This document shows, one piece after another, positions 1 to 8,715 of a DNA stretch of 64,000 nt (position 1 is the first letter of the stretch; each line of letters opens with the position of its first letter). Made by a program: the position numbers and the translations under genes. Source of the DNA: Yinghuangia elevatio (GTDB lineage Bacteria > Actinomycetota > Actinomycetes > Streptomycetales > Streptomycetaceae); contig NZ_JBEZFP010000033.1 of assembly GCF_040649515.1 (NCBI RefSeq), forward strand, positions 1 to 64,000, in the 5' to 3' direction. The notes under the pieces were generated by a model. That model did not search any database, had not been told where the DNA came from, and saw only the letters and a program-made list of their open reading frames with translations.

Positions 1-18
1 GGCGCGGGCAACGCCGGT

Positions 19-45
19 GAGGGCCCCGCGAAGTGCGGGGCCCTC
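19..45. terminator. Hairpin terminator at left edge
   Basis: A perfect 11-bp inverted repeat (GAGGGCCCCGC, 5-nt loop GAAGT, GCGGGGCCCTC) lies 35 bases beyond the stop codon of the minus-strand permease. It probably ends the permease transcript and may also serve a gene entering from the left. It has no T-tract, as is usual in high-GC actinobacteria. Confidence 0.7.
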
Positions 46-80
46 TCCGGGACTTCAGGTCGCCCGGCCGGTGCCGGAGG

Positions 81-1529
81 TCAGTCCTTGTCGCCTTCGT
101 CGGCGAGCGTGATGACCCAGCGGGTGTCCTTGCGGGGCAGCAGGTACACGGCCCAGTAGACGGCGGCCGCGGCGATGATGCCGAAGGTGACGTACATGGC
201 CTTGGGCTCGCTCTTGGCCAACTCGTACATGACGTACAGGAGTCCGGCGATCAGCACGACCGGGACGGCGGGCCACAGCGGCATGCGCCAGGCGGGCGTG
301 TGCTTGTGCACGCCGCGACGCGAGGCCAGCGCGCCGAAGGCGACGACCAGGTAGAGCAGGGTGACGGCGACGCTGGTGACGGAGCCGAGCAGGGTCAGGT
401 CGACGAAGCACAGGACCGCGCCGGGGACACCGACGGCCAGCGTCGCGACCCACGGGGCGCCGAAGCGGTTGACGGTGCCGAAGGCCTTGCTGACCGCGGT
501 CGGCCAGGCGCGGTCGCGCGCGGAGGCGTACAGGACACGGGAGTTCTGGATGACCATGACGATCGCCGCGTTGATGATCGCAAGCGCGATGCACAGGCTG
601 ATGAACGTCGCCATGCCGTGGCTGCTCCAGCCCTCGATCATGGTCGGCAGGTCGCCCTCGGTCAGCGTCTCCATGTCGGCCGCGCCGAGCGTGATGGCGA
701 TCGTGGGCAGGATCAGGATGACCGCGCCGAGACCGAGCGTCCACAGGACCGTGCGCGAGACGGTCCGGCGCGGCTGGTCCATCTCCTCGGCCAGGTAGAC
801 GGCGGTCGAGAAGCCCTGCAGGGCGAACAGCGCGACCGCGAGGCCGGAGACCAGCACCCCCAGGGTCAGCGTGCTCATGCCGCCCGCCTCGGCCAGCACC
901 TCCGGCTTGACCAGCGTCGACGCGCCGCGCTCGGTGTGGCCGAAGCCGAGGAACGCGACCAGCGCGGCGGCGACGACCTCCAGGGCCAGGAAGATGCCGG
1001 TCACCCACGCGTTGGCGCGCAGGTCGAGCAGGCCCATGACGGTGGCGCCGAGCATGACCAGGGCGCCGGCCCACTTCATGCCCGTGGCGTCGAGGCTGAC
1101 GATCGACGTGATGTATTCGCCGGTGCCGAGCGCGATGATCGGCGGCACCACCATCACGACGATGCCCGCGACGATGAAGGCGATCCAGGCCGCGAAGCGG
1201 CCCATGAACGTGCCGACCATCGCGTACTCGCCGCCCGCGCTGGGGACCATCGTGCCCAGCTCGGAGTAGCAGAACGCGACCAGGACGCACATGACGGCGG
1301 CGATGACCAGAGTGAGCGCGGTTCCCGTGCCCTGGGTCGCGAACATGCCGGGCACGATCACGAAGAGCGAGGACGCGGGGGTCAGACAGGACAACGTGAG
1401 CAACGTGCCGCCGACGACTCCGATGGACCGCTTGAGCGGCTTCGGGGCTCCGGCGTGGAGCGGGGTGGGGGTGGTCGCGTTGTCCGTCGCCGGGGGCACG
1501 TCGACCTTGGGGAGTATTGCTTCAGCCAT
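81..1529 (-). CDS. APC-family amino acid permease
   Basis: Protein of 482 aa with about 12 hydrophobic segments, the usual size for amino acid-polyamine-organocation (APC) transporters. A hydrophilic N-terminus of about 33 residues (APKPLKRSIG) precedes the first helix, which carries LLTLSCLTPASSLFVIVPGM. A second helix has CYSELGTMVPSAGGEYAMVG, the conserved APC loop-helix pattern with a Ser/Ala-Gly-Gly motif. It should sit in the cytoplasmic membrane and import an amino acid or amine by proton symport. The substrate cannot be read from sequence. The nearby gabT and aldehyde dehydrogenase make GABA or a polyamine-derived amine a reasonable guess, but the genes are not in one operon. It is transcribed alone, with a possible promoter at 1640-1669 and a terminator at 19-45. 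Confidence 0.85.
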   Translation of the reverse strand: MAEAILPKVDVPPATDNATTPTPLHAGAPKPLKRSIGVVGGTLLTLSCLTPASSLFVIVPGMFATQGTGTALTLVIAAVMCVLVAFCYSELGTMVPSAGGEYAMVGTFMGRFAAWIAFIVAGIVVMVVPPIIALGTGEYITSIVSLDATGMKWAGALVMLGATVMGLLDLRANAWVTGIFLALEVVAAALVAFLGFGHTERGASTLVKPEVLAEAGGMSTLTLGVLVSGLAVALFALQGFSTAVYLAEEMDQPRRTVSRTVLWTLGLGAVILILPTIAITLGAADMETLTEGDLPTMIEGWSSHGMATFISLCIALAIINAAIVMVIQNSRVLYASARDRAWPTAVSKAFGTVNRFGAPWVATLAVGVPGAVLCFVDLTLLGSVTSVAVTLLYLVVAFGALASRRGVHKHTPAWRMPLWPAVPVVLIAGLLYVMYELAKSEPKAMYVTFGIIAAAAVYWAVYLLPRKDTRWVITLADEGDKD

Positions 1530-1639
1530 GGGCGCGTTCCTGATTCAACAGGGGGTGCGAGGTATCGCCTCCGGTGACGGGAGCAGGCCGGCCGTGGGTG
1601 CGGCGTCGAACACACGGCTCTGCCTGCAAGGTGCTGCGT

Positions 1640-1669
1640 TATGTAATCCGCCGTTTGTTCGAGCGTCAA
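1640..1669 (-). promoter_or_regulatory. Candidate promoter of the permease gene
   Basis: On the minus strand TTGACG (1669-1664) is followed after 18 bases by TACATA (1645-1640), about 110 bases before the permease start. The -35 box is good and the -10 box weak. A 14-bp palindrome lies 38 bases upstream of the -35 box. Confidence 0.4.
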
Positions 1670-1706
1670 GATGCCGTTAACAACCGAATCCGAAGGTCAA
1701 CAGCTG

Positions 1707-1720
1707 ATCTGACGTCAGAT
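1707..1720. promoter_or_regulatory. 14-bp perfect palindrome, candidate operator
   Basis: ATCTGACGTCAGAT is an exact palindrome between the divergent permease and oxidoreductase genes, upstream of the candidate permease promoter. Its form and place suit a dimeric repressor or activator site. The regulator is unknown. The rest of the 1530-1881 intergenic stretch shows nothing else clear. Confidence 0.4.
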
Positions 1721-1881
1721 TTCAATGATCGCAGGCATTTCCCGCAACCGGATCCGCAACTTGGCGCAGGCAAAAACTTGTCAGCTGCAGGGGTCGGCCG
1801 CCGCCCTGCCCCGGCGGTGTGACTGCCGTCTCTCCGCAGGCTCACTTCAGGCGTACGACGGTGCGCGGTACGTTCCGCCCC

Positions 1882-2826
1882 ATGAGCAACCGTGTCCTCG
1901 CGCACACCGGTGCCCGGCACCCGATCGTCCAGGCCCCGATGGGCTGGATAGCCCGCTCCCGGCTGGCGGCCGCGGTGTCCGCGGCGGGCGGGCTCGGCAT
2001 GATCGAGACGTCGTCCGGCGAGATCGACAACTGCAAGGCCGAGATCGACGCCATGGTCGCCACCGGTGTGCCGTTCGGGGTCAACCTGCCGCTGATGTTC
2101 CTGCGCGACGAGACACTCGTGCGGTACGTCGCCGAGGCGGGCGTACGGTTCGTGACCACCTCCGCCGGCAGCCCGGCCCGCCACCTGCCGCTCCTCAAGG
2201 AGCACGGCCTGACGGTGTACCACGTGGTTCCCTCGGTGCGTGCCGCACGCAAGGCGGTCGACGCGGGCGTGGACGGACTGGTCGTCGAGGGCGCCGAAGG
2301 CGGCGGCTTCAAGAACCCCGACGAGGTCTCGCTCCTCGTCCTGCTCCAGGCGGTACGCGCGATCACCGACGTGCCGCTCATCGCCGCGGGCGGCATCGCG
2401 GACGGCCGCGGCATGGCCGCCGCCTTCGCCCTCGGCGCGGAAGGCGTCCAGATGGGCACCCGGTTCCTGTCGAGCGCGGAAAGCCCGGTGCACGGCAACT
2501 TCAAGCAGGCGATCGTGGACGCCGACGAGACCGGCACGGTCGTGGTCAACCGGACGGGAAGCCCCACGATGCGCGTGCTGCGCACCGGCTACTCGGCCGA
2601 ACTCGCCGCGGCGGGCGGCCCCGCCGCGAGCTCGCTGGCCGCGGTGCAGCGCCTGTACTTCGAGGGCGAGATGGAGCTGTCGCTCGCCTCCGCGGGCCAG
2701 TCGGTCGGGCTGGTCGACGCGGTGCGCCCGGTCGCCGAAATTGTCGAGGAGACGATGCGCGGCTTCCGCAAGAGCTTGGACGAGGCCTACGGGCGGGCGG
2801 CCGAGCTGACCGAACTCGGCGACTGA
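1882..2826 (+). CDS. FMN-dependent TIM-barrel oxidoreductase (nitronate monooxygenase / FabK-like)
   Basis: Protein of 314 aa. The N-terminal HPIVQAPMGW, the mid-region VPLIAAGGIADGRGMAAAFA and the following ALGAEGVQMGTRFL are the FMN phosphate-binding signatures of the nitronate monooxygenase/2-nitropropane dioxygenase and enoyl-ACP reductase (FabK) superfamily. Family members usually have a GGH motif where the His helps catalysis. Here the equivalent reads EGAEGGGF, with Phe at residue 143, so the reaction may differ from nitronate oxidation. I chose the ATG at 1882 because the homologous protein begins with the MSNRVLAHTG strand. An in-frame ATG at 1819 would add 21 non-conserved residues. 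There is no clear Shine-Dalgarno sequence before 1882, so a leaderless mRNA is possible. The 3' end overlaps the convergent PAP2 gene by 40 bases. Confidence 0.8.
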   Translation: MSNRVLAHTGARHPIVQAPMGWIARSRLAAAVSAAGGLGMIETSSGEIDNCKAEIDAMVATGVPFGVNLPLMFLRDETLVRYVAEAGVRFVTTSAGSPARHLPLLKEHGLTVYHVVPSVRAARKAVDAGVDGLVVEGAEGGGFKNPDEVSLLVLLQAVRAITDVPLIAAGGIADGRGMAAAFALGAEGVQMGTRFLSSAESPVHGNFKQAIVDADETGTVVVNRTGSPTMRVLRTGYSAELAAAGGPAASSLAAVQRLYFEGEMELSLASAGQSVGLVDAVRPVAEIVEETMRGFRKSLDEAYGRAAELTELGD

Positions 2827-3635
2827 GGGCCGGTGCCCGGACCGCCGCGGTCCGGGTGTCCGCCGCTCGGCAGCACCCGGGCGGCGGTCCACAGCACGAT
2901 CCCGCACAGCGCCCAACTGGCGAGCACGTCGCCCAGCCAGTGGTAGTCGCACCACAGCAGCGCCAGGCCGATCAGCGCACACAGCAGAGACGTTCCGGCA
3001 TATGTGCGGCGCCGCGCGGCCGGAGACAGGACCGTGCCGAGCACGAGCGCCGCGGTGCCGAAGCAGACCGCCGACGTCGCGGTGTGCCCCGACGGGAAGA
3101 AACCCCACTCGCCGCCCGTGACCTCGCCGCCGGACGGGCCCGCCCGGTCGATCGCGTTCTTGCCGGCGATCACCAGCACGGAGACCACCGCGACCGATGC
3201 CGCTGCGACGCCGGCCAGGCGCAGCCGGGCCGCGCGGTCCGGAGCGCGGAGGCAGGCGTACGCACAGGCCGCGACCAGGGCGACCCCGCCCGGCACCGGG
3301 CCGCCGAGGTCGGCGAGCAGGTGCATCGGACCGTCGAGCCAGCCGAGGCCGGAGGCGGCGGCCGCGTCGCGCACGCCGTCGCGAACCGCCTCGTCGAGCG
3401 GGATCAGCGGGCCCGCGTCGACGACGACCTGCACGGTCAGGAACACCAGGAAGACGGCCAGAACCGCGGGGAAGAGGATCGAGGCGAGGACGGACCGGCC
3501 GTACGCGGACCACCGCCCCGGGACGGGGGGCGTTGTCCCGGGGCGGCCGCCGGCTTGCTCAAGGCCGGCATGGGGTCCGCCGGGGCCCGGACGGGGGGGC
3601 GTGCCGGGTCCGGCATCTGGGGTCCTCGCGTGCAT
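2787..3635 (-). CDS. PAP2-superfamily membrane phosphatase
   Basis: Protein of 282 aa with about six hydrophobic segments after a Pro/Gly-rich N-terminal tail of roughly 45 residues. The phosphatidic acid phosphatase type 2 signature is present in order: KNAIDRAGP (motif 1-like), FFPSGHTATS (motif 2, PSGH), and CDYHWLGDVLAS (motif 3, His-x3-Asp; the usual Ser-Arg start is not present). It probably dephosphorylates a lipid phosphate or polyprenyl pyrophosphate at the outer membrane face. An ATG at 3635 fits the family length. A longer in-frame start at 3779 would add 48 residues with no family character. The stop lies inside the end of the convergent oxidoreductase gene (40-base overlap), so the two may interfere at transcription. 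Confidence 0.8.
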   Translation of the reverse strand: MHARTPDAGPGTPPRPGPGGPHAGLEQAGGRPGTTPPVPGRWSAYGRSVLASILFPAVLAVFLVFLTVQVVVDAGPLIPLDEAVRDGVRDAAAASGLGWLDGPMHLLADLGGPVPGGVALVAACAYACLRAPDRAARLRLAGVAAASVAVVSVLVIAGKNAIDRAGPSGGEVTGGEWGFFPSGHTATSAVCFGTAALVLGTVLSPAARRRTYAGTSLLCALIGLALLWCDYHWLGDVLASWALCGIVLWTAARVLPSGGHPDRGGPGTGPQSPSSVSSAARP

Positions 3636-3915
3636 CTCACTCGAAGATACGTGGAAGCATCCCAAGTTGTTCCCCGCCGACATGGTCGACACAAAGCCTG
3701 CACAGCTTCTCCACGCCGCTGCGACGGCGGGGGATTGACGCACGCACCCAACCGAGTCCCCGTTCGGAGTCCGCCTCACTCTGGATTGTCCGACGTGGGC
3801 GATGTACGGTGTCAGCCCCGGATGTGAGCGGCGTCACAGAACGGGTGATCCGGCGTCCCCGAAGACGGGAACCGGACCGACGAGGGGCAGATCAGGCGAT
3901 GAACCGCCTGAGGTT

Positions 3916-3937
3916 GTGTGACGTGACGTCAGCACAC
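3916..3937. promoter_or_regulatory. Imperfect inverted repeat upstream of STAS gene
   Basis: GTGTG ... CACAC arms flank GACGTGACGTC, an 11-bp odd palindrome (3920-3930), 51 bases before the STAS gene start. It is a possible operator. The rest of the 3636-3987 gap shows a -10-like TACGGT at 3805 without a convincing -35 box. Confidence 0.25.
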
Positions 3938-3987
3938 GGTCGTCCGACCCCCGCCCGCCGTCGGTCCGCAAAGGTAGGGTTCCCAAG

Positions 3988-4473
3988 GTGGTTGAAGAGT
4001 CCGGCTACCCGTCCCACCGAGTGCCGTCGATTCCGGCACCGGCCGCACCGGCGCGTGTCCGCCGGTTCACCACCTCGATCGCCGACACCAGGATTCCGCC
4101 GCGCGAACGGGCGCAGAACGACACCGGGATCGGCGTCGTCATCACCAGCGACCGCCAGCTCCGCGTCGTCCGCACCGCACGCCCGCGCGGCATCCGGCTG
4201 GACGGCGAGGTCGACCTGGCCAACGTCGAGATCGTCCGCCACTCACTGCGCGCCGTCGCGCGCGAGGGGGCGGAGGTGACCGTGGACGTCACACGGCTCG
4301 GCTTCATCGACGTCGCGGGGCTCCGCGTCGTCATCGAGAGCGCCCACGAGCTGGCCGAACACGGCGGACACCTCGTGCTGGTCGGCGCGTCCCGGCAGTT
4401 GCTGCGCATCCTGCGGCTGTGCGGCTGGGACACGGCGGCCGGGCTGCGGATCGGGGCGCCGGGGCCTGCCTGA
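3988..4473 (+). CDS. STAS-domain protein (anti-sigma factor antagonist-like) lacking the phospho-serine
   Basis: Protein of 161 aa. Residues about 60-155 form a STAS fold: IRLDGEVDLANVEIVRHSLR, then TVDVTRLGFIDVAGLRVVIE. This matches SpoIIAA/RsbV-type antagonists. In those proteins the segment reads F-I/M-D-S-S/T-G-L and the Ser is phosphorylated by an anti-sigma kinase. Here Val 109 takes its place (FIDVAGLR), so phospho-switching by the classic route looks impossible. The protein may be a constitutive binder, or part of a sensor pair in which the companion domain is separate. The first 55 residues are Pro/Arg-rich with no predicted domain. GTG 3988 is preceded by AGGG about 9 bases upstream. 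A bidirectional terminator follows. Confidence 0.75.
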   Translation: MVEESGYPSHRVPSIPAPAAPARVRRFTTSIADTRIPPRERAQNDTGIGVVITSDRQLRVVRTARPRGIRLDGEVDLANVEIVRHSLRAVAREGAEVTVDVTRLGFIDVAGLRVVIESAHELAEHGGHLVLVGASRQLLRILRLCGWDTAAGLRIGAPGPA

Positions 4474-4648
4474 GCGGCACGTACCGCGGCTCGCGAAGCC
4501 GCCGACGCCCGCAGCCGCCACCGCCCGCAGCCCATGGGTGGGACCCGCAGTGGTCCCCGGCAGCCCGGACATACCTGGGGTAGCCGCGGGGGTCTCCCGG
4601 GGCTCTCCCGGAAACACCAAAGTGCCACTGCCGTGCCCGCGAAGGGGA

Positions 4649-4695
4649 GAACCCCGGCTGCGACCCCCCAAGGACGGGGGCCGCAGCCGGGGTTC
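4649..4695. terminator. Bidirectional terminator between STAS gene and gabT
   Basis: A perfect 14-bp stem (GAACCCCGGCTGCG with CGCAGCCGGGGTTC) encloses an inner C6/G5 pairing. It lies between the 3' ends of the convergent STAS gene and gabT, 18 bases past the gabT stop. The remaining 4474-4648 stretch shows nothing recognisable. Confidence 0.8.
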
Positions 4696-4713
4696 TGCTC
4701 GGACAGGCCGGGA

Positions 4714-6069
4714 TCAGACGACCTGGCCGACGACCTTCTCGAGGATGTCGAGACCGTCGGTGAGCAGGTGCTCCGGCATCACCAGCGGCGGCAGGAAGCG
4801 CAGCACGTTGCCGTACGTGCCGGCCGTCAGGACCAGCAGACCCTCGGCATGGCACGCCTTCGCGATCGCCGCCGCGGTCTCCGGGGCGGCCTCCTTGGTG
4901 CCCGGCTTGACCAGCTCGATCGCGATCATCGCGCCGCGCCCGCGGACCTCGCCGATCGCCGGGTGCTTCTCCGCCATCGCGCCCAGGCGGGCCTTCATGA
5001 CCTCGCCGATGCGCGTCGCGGTGCCGTTGAGGTCGTGCGCGCGCATCGTCTCGATCGCGCCGAGCGCCGCGGCGCACGCGACGGGGTTGCCGCCGTACGT
5101 GCCGCCCAGGCCGCCCGCGTGCGCGGCGTCCATGATCTCGGCACGGCCGGTGACGGCGGCCAGCGGAAGGCCGCCCGCGATGCCCTTGGCGGTCGTGATG
5201 AGGTCGGGGACGATGCCCTCGTCCTCGCACGCGAACCACTGGCCGGTCCGGCAGAAGCCGGTCTGGATCTCGTCGGCCACGAACACGATGCCGTTCTCGC
5301 GGCAGAACTCCACGATGCGCGGCAGGAAGCCCTTGGCCGGCTCGATGAAGCCGCCCTCGCCCAGGATCGGCTCGATCACCACGGCCGCGACGTTGTGCGC
5401 GCCGATCTGCTTGGTGATCGCGTCGATCGCCGTCGCGGCGGCCTCCTCGGCGCAGTTCTCCGCACCGGTCAGCCAGCGGAACGGGTACGCGACCGGAACC
5501 CGGTAGACCTCGGGCGCGAACGGCCCGAAGGACTCCTTGTAGGGCATGTTCTTCGCGGTCAGCGCCATCGTGAGGTTGGTGCGGCCGTGGTAGCCGTGGT
5601 CGAACACGACGACCGCGCTGCGCTTGGTGTAAGCGCGAGCGATCTTGACCGCGTTCTCCACCGCCTCCGCGCCGGAGTTGAACAGCGCGGTGCGCTTGTC
5701 GTGGTCGCCCGGGGTCAGCTCGTTGAGCTGCTCGGCGACGGCCACATACGAGTCGTACGGCGTGACCATGAAGCAGGTGTGCGTGAACCGCTGCAGCTGC
5801 TCGGTCGCGCGGCGCACGACGGCCTCGGCGCTGTTGCCGACGCTGGTCACCGCGATGCCGGAGCCGAAGTCGATCAGCGAGTTGCCGTCGACGTCCTCCA
5901 CGACACCGCCCCCGGCACGCGTCACGAAGACCGGGAGGGTCGTGCTGACCCCGCGCGCCACGGCCTTGTTGCGGCGCTCCATCAGCTCGACGGACTTGGG
6001 GCCGGGGATGGCGGTGACGAGGCGGCGCTCCTGGGGGAGCGACGGCCCGCCGGGCTGCGTAGCGCCCAT
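4714..6069 (-). CDS. gabT: 4-aminobutyrate aminotransferase
   Basis: Protein of 451 aa, a class III PLP aminotransferase. VADEIQTGFCRTGQWFACE holds the PLP-ring Asp, and TTAKGIAGGLPLAAVTG holds the Schiff-base lysine (K295). It transfers the amino group of GABA to 2-oxoglutarate, giving succinate semialdehyde and glutamate in the cytosol. Other omega-amino substrates such as 5-aminovalerate are possible. The ATG at 6069 has AAGGAG at about 7 bases. A divergent ATPase-like gene and a PucR regulator follow in the other direction, then an aldehyde dehydrogenase able to oxidise the semialdehyde product. The gene pairing supports the GABA assignment, although ornithine-type class III enzymes are close relatives. 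Confidence 0.88.
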   Translation of the reverse strand: MGATQPGGPSLPQERRLVTAIPGPKSVELMERRNKAVARGVSTTLPVFVTRAGGGVVEDVDGNSLIDFGSGIAVTSVGNSAEAVVRRATEQLQRFTHTCFMVTPYDSYVAVAEQLNELTPGDHDKRTALFNSGAEAVENAVKIARAYTKRSAVVVFDHGYHGRTNLTMALTAKNMPYKESFGPFAPEVYRVPVAYPFRWLTGAENCAEEAAATAIDAITKQIGAHNVAAVVIEPILGEGGFIEPAKGFLPRIVEFCRENGIVFVADEIQTGFCRTGQWFACEDEGIVPDLITTAKGIAGGLPLAAVTGRAEIMDAAHAGGLGGTYGGNPVACAAALGAIETMRAHDLNGTATRIGEVMKARLGAMAEKHPAIGEVRGRGAMIAIELVKPGTKEAAPETAAAIAKACHAEGLLVLTAGTYGNVLRFLPPLVMPEHLLTDGLDILEKVVGQVV

Positions 6070-6300
6070 CGAGGTCTCCTTATGGCTGATGGCCGGGGTC
6101 GGGTGATTCGCAGGCTAGGTTCAGGGGGCGGGTCCCTGCATGCGCCACACCGGAGAAGTCACCCCCTCGCACATGTCCACCTCGGACAAGTCCCTGCGCG
6201 GACGGGGCGTGTCGGGATACGGAATGATCATCACGCGTGAGCAGCGTTCCACTACATTGAGTGCGTTCCCTGTGGCGGGAATCGACACGGCGGTGACGGG

Positions 6301-8709
6301 ATGGACGTGGAACGCAGACGGGGCGCGAACGGCCGGAACCAGGCCGCGGCGACGACCGATGCCGCAGGGCAGCAGTGGTGGCACGACCCGGAGCTGGAGG
6401 AGCCCGTCTTCGGGACCCCGGTGCCGGGCGGCGTGCCGCACCCGGCCAAGCCGGCGTCCGCCGGCCCGAGGACCGGCTTCGACCTGAGGTCGTGGGTGTT
6501 CGCGCCGCGGTTCCGTGACGCGCCGGGGATCTTCGCTTACGGCCGCGACGAGGCCGAACTGCGGCTGCGGGCACTGGAGGAGCGGGCCAGGCGGCGTCCG
6601 GAGACGCCATTGATCCGGCGGGCCCTGCTGTGGCTGATCCTGGCCATGGTCGGATTCCGCTGGTTCGTACTCGCCTACTCGTGGCTGGTCGTCAACGTCG
6701 TCCCCGACTGGCTGTGGCCGCTGTTCGCCTCGATGTTCTGGTTCGCCTACGTGGGGTTCTTCGGCTACCTCGGGCGTTGGCACGAGATCATCTGGCACTA
6801 CCTCGCGCCCGCGTTCAAACGCCTCGACCGGCGCGCGGACGCCAACGGCCGCCCGTCGCAGGAGCAATGGCGCCGTGCGGCGGTGAGCCTGGCGGCGGGC
6901 GTGGTCGGCTGGATCATGTTCCAACGGCCCTTCGTTTCGCTCTTGTTGGAACTCTTCCCGGACAGCCGCCATCTGCTGCACCAACTGCAGCCGCTCATTC
7001 GCATCGTCTACAACGTCGCGTTCCTTGCCGCGGCGGCCTATTGGGGCCGCTGGGGCGACGTGATCCGCCCGTACGCCACCGCGCCCCGCGAAGCGGACCC
7101 CTCGGCCGACGTGGAAGACGCCCCGGTCGACGACGAACTGTGGCCCGAGCTGCGCGACGCCGGACTCGGCGGCGCCGCAGACCGGCTCGACGAGGAGGTC
7201 GAGCTCGGCCGCGTCGGCGACGTCGACTACCTCCGCCTGCGCCGGGTCCTGGAGGCCGGGGACGGCGACCAGGACTACCTGGTCGACGTCGCGCACGAGG
7301 TCGCCGAGCGGGGTGCCGGAGCGTGTACGCACGGCTCCGGCTCCCGCGACGTGCGCCCCCGGCGTGCGGTCCACGACCTCATGACCGGTCAGGTCAAGGT
7401 CGGCCGCGCGGTCGACAGCGAGCGCAACACCGCCCCGCTCAAGTCCGTCGGCTTCGCCCTCGAACCGGACGTGCTCGGCACGTCGATGGTCGTCGTCGGC
7501 CCGTCGGGGGCAGGGGAGTCCGAGGCCCTGCTGCGTCCCGTCGTCGAGTCTCTGAGCCTGTCCGCGCTCGCCGGCGCCGCCTCGGTCGTCGTCCTCGACG
7601 CCAAGGGCGGCGCCTTCGCGCGGCCGGGTGCGTATGACATCGAGATCGTGCTCGGCGACCCGGACTCGCCCTGGGGGCTCGACCCGTACGGCGCCGCCAG
7701 CGGCTCCGAGGAGGCCGCGGACCGGCTCGCGGCCGCGGTCCTCACAGGCGACGACGACGCCCGCCACCGCGACGGCGCGCGGGCGGCGCTCCAGCAGGCC
7801 ATTTCCGCGTACGTCGCGGGGTACGGCCACCACCCCGCGATCGCCGCGCTCCTCGACCTGCTGGACGGCCACACGGACGCGATCGACGCGCTGCGTGCGG
7901 AGCTGGCGCGGGCGGGCCGGGAGACGGAGTTCGAGCGGGCGCTGCGCACGCTGGCCCGCGCGGACGATGCGGCGCGCCTCCTCGTCCAACGGCTCTCGGT
8001 CCTCGAACGGCCGGGTATGGCCGCGCTGTTCGACCCGCGGCGCGAGCGGTTCGCGATGCGCCACGTGGACCGGCCGGTGCGGGTGCGCATCGCGCTGAAC
8101 GAGGCCGCGTACCCCGATGCCGCACGCATCGTGGGTCGCCTGGTGGTCGGCCAGTTCATGCAGGCCATCGCGGCCCGCGATCCCGAGCAGGCGGATGACG
8201 GAGTGTTCGCGTGCCTCGTCGCCGACGGGGCGGGGCCGTACGTCGACGACTACGTGGCCAACGGCCTTGCCTGGACGCGCGCCCGCAACGCGGGGCTGCT
8301 GCTGGCCGTCCGCTCGATGGACGACTTCGCGCCGCGCCTGCGCGCCGCCGTGTTCGGGGCAGTAGGGTGCAAGGCCGTCCTGCCGGGTGCGGCGGCCCGT
8401 GACGCGGAGGCGTTCGCCGAGTTCTGGGGGAAGAAGCTGGTCGAGGAGCGGTCCGTCACGCACGGGTCGCCCGAGGGTGGCCTCCTGCGCAAGGCCCGCT
8501 TCGCGGTCATGGGGGCGTTGTTCGGGGAGAAGGCGGCGGGCGGCTCGGAGAGCGTCACCGTCCGCAAGGTCGAGCGCTACCGCTGGACTCCTTCGGAGAT
8601 CACTGGAGAACTGAAGACCCGCCACGTGCTGTGCAGCCTGACCACCCGCGAGGGCGACCGTACGGCCCCGGTCCTGGTGGAACTGGAGCCCCAGGCAGGA
8701 GCTGCCTGA
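6301..8709 (+). CDS. Membrane-anchored FtsK/TraG-like ATPase-fold protein with degenerate P-loop
   Basis: Protein of 802 aa. Residues 1-100 are hydrophilic with a WWHDPELEEPVFGTP patch. Residues about 100-260 hold three or four membrane segments (ALLWLILAMVGFRWFVLAYS, then LPLFASMFWFAYVGFFGYL-like helices, and IRIVYNVAFLAAAAYWG). The C-terminal half resembles the FtsK/TraG/VirD4 ATPase group: a P-loop-like GPSGAGESEALLRP followed by a Walker B-like SVVVLDAKGG. The invariant Walker A lysine is Glu 406 (codon GAG at 7516-7518), so nucleotide hydrolysis is doubtful although the fold looks kept. It lies divergently from gabT and upstream of the PucR gene, and a hairpin follows. I do not know its role. 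A DNA- or protein-translocation-related membrane scaffold is an inference from fold alone. ATG 6301 has no strong ribosome site. Confidence 0.65.
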   Translation: MDVERRRGANGRNQAAATTDAAGQQWWHDPELEEPVFGTPVPGGVPHPAKPASAGPRTGFDLRSWVFAPRFRDAPGIFAYGRDEAELRLRALEERARRRPETPLIRRALLWLILAMVGFRWFVLAYSWLVVNVVPDWLWPLFASMFWFAYVGFFGYLGRWHEIIWHYLAPAFKRLDRRADANGRPSQEQWRRAAVSLAAGVVGWIMFQRPFVSLLLELFPDSRHLLHQLQPLIRIVYNVAFLAAAAYWGRWGDVIRPYATAPREADPSADVEDAPVDDELWPELRDAGLGGAADRLDEEVELGRVGDVDYLRLRRVLEAGDGDQDYLVDVAHEVAERGAGACTHGSGSRDVRPRRAVHDLMTGQVKVGRAVDSERNTAPLKSVGFALEPDVLGTSMVVVGPSGAGESEALLRPVVESLSLSALAGAASVVVLDAKGGAFARPGAYDIEIVLGDPDSPWGLDPYGAASGSEEAADRLAAAVLTGDDDARHRDGARAALQQAISAYVAGYGHHPAIAALLDLLDGHTDAIDALRAELARAGRETEFERALRTLARADDAARLLVQRLSVLERPGMAALFDPRRERFAMRHVDRPVRVRIALNEAAYPDAARIVGRLVVGQFMQAIAARDPEQADDGVFACLVADGAGPYVDDYVANGLAWTRARNAGLLLAVRSMDDFAPRLRAAVFGAVGCKAVLPGAAARDAEAFAEFWGKKLVEERSVTHGSPEGGLLRKARFAVMGALFGEKAAGGSESVTVRKVERYRWTPSEITGELKTRHVLCSLTTREGDRTAPVLVELEPQAGAA

Positions 8710-8715
8710 GGGAGG

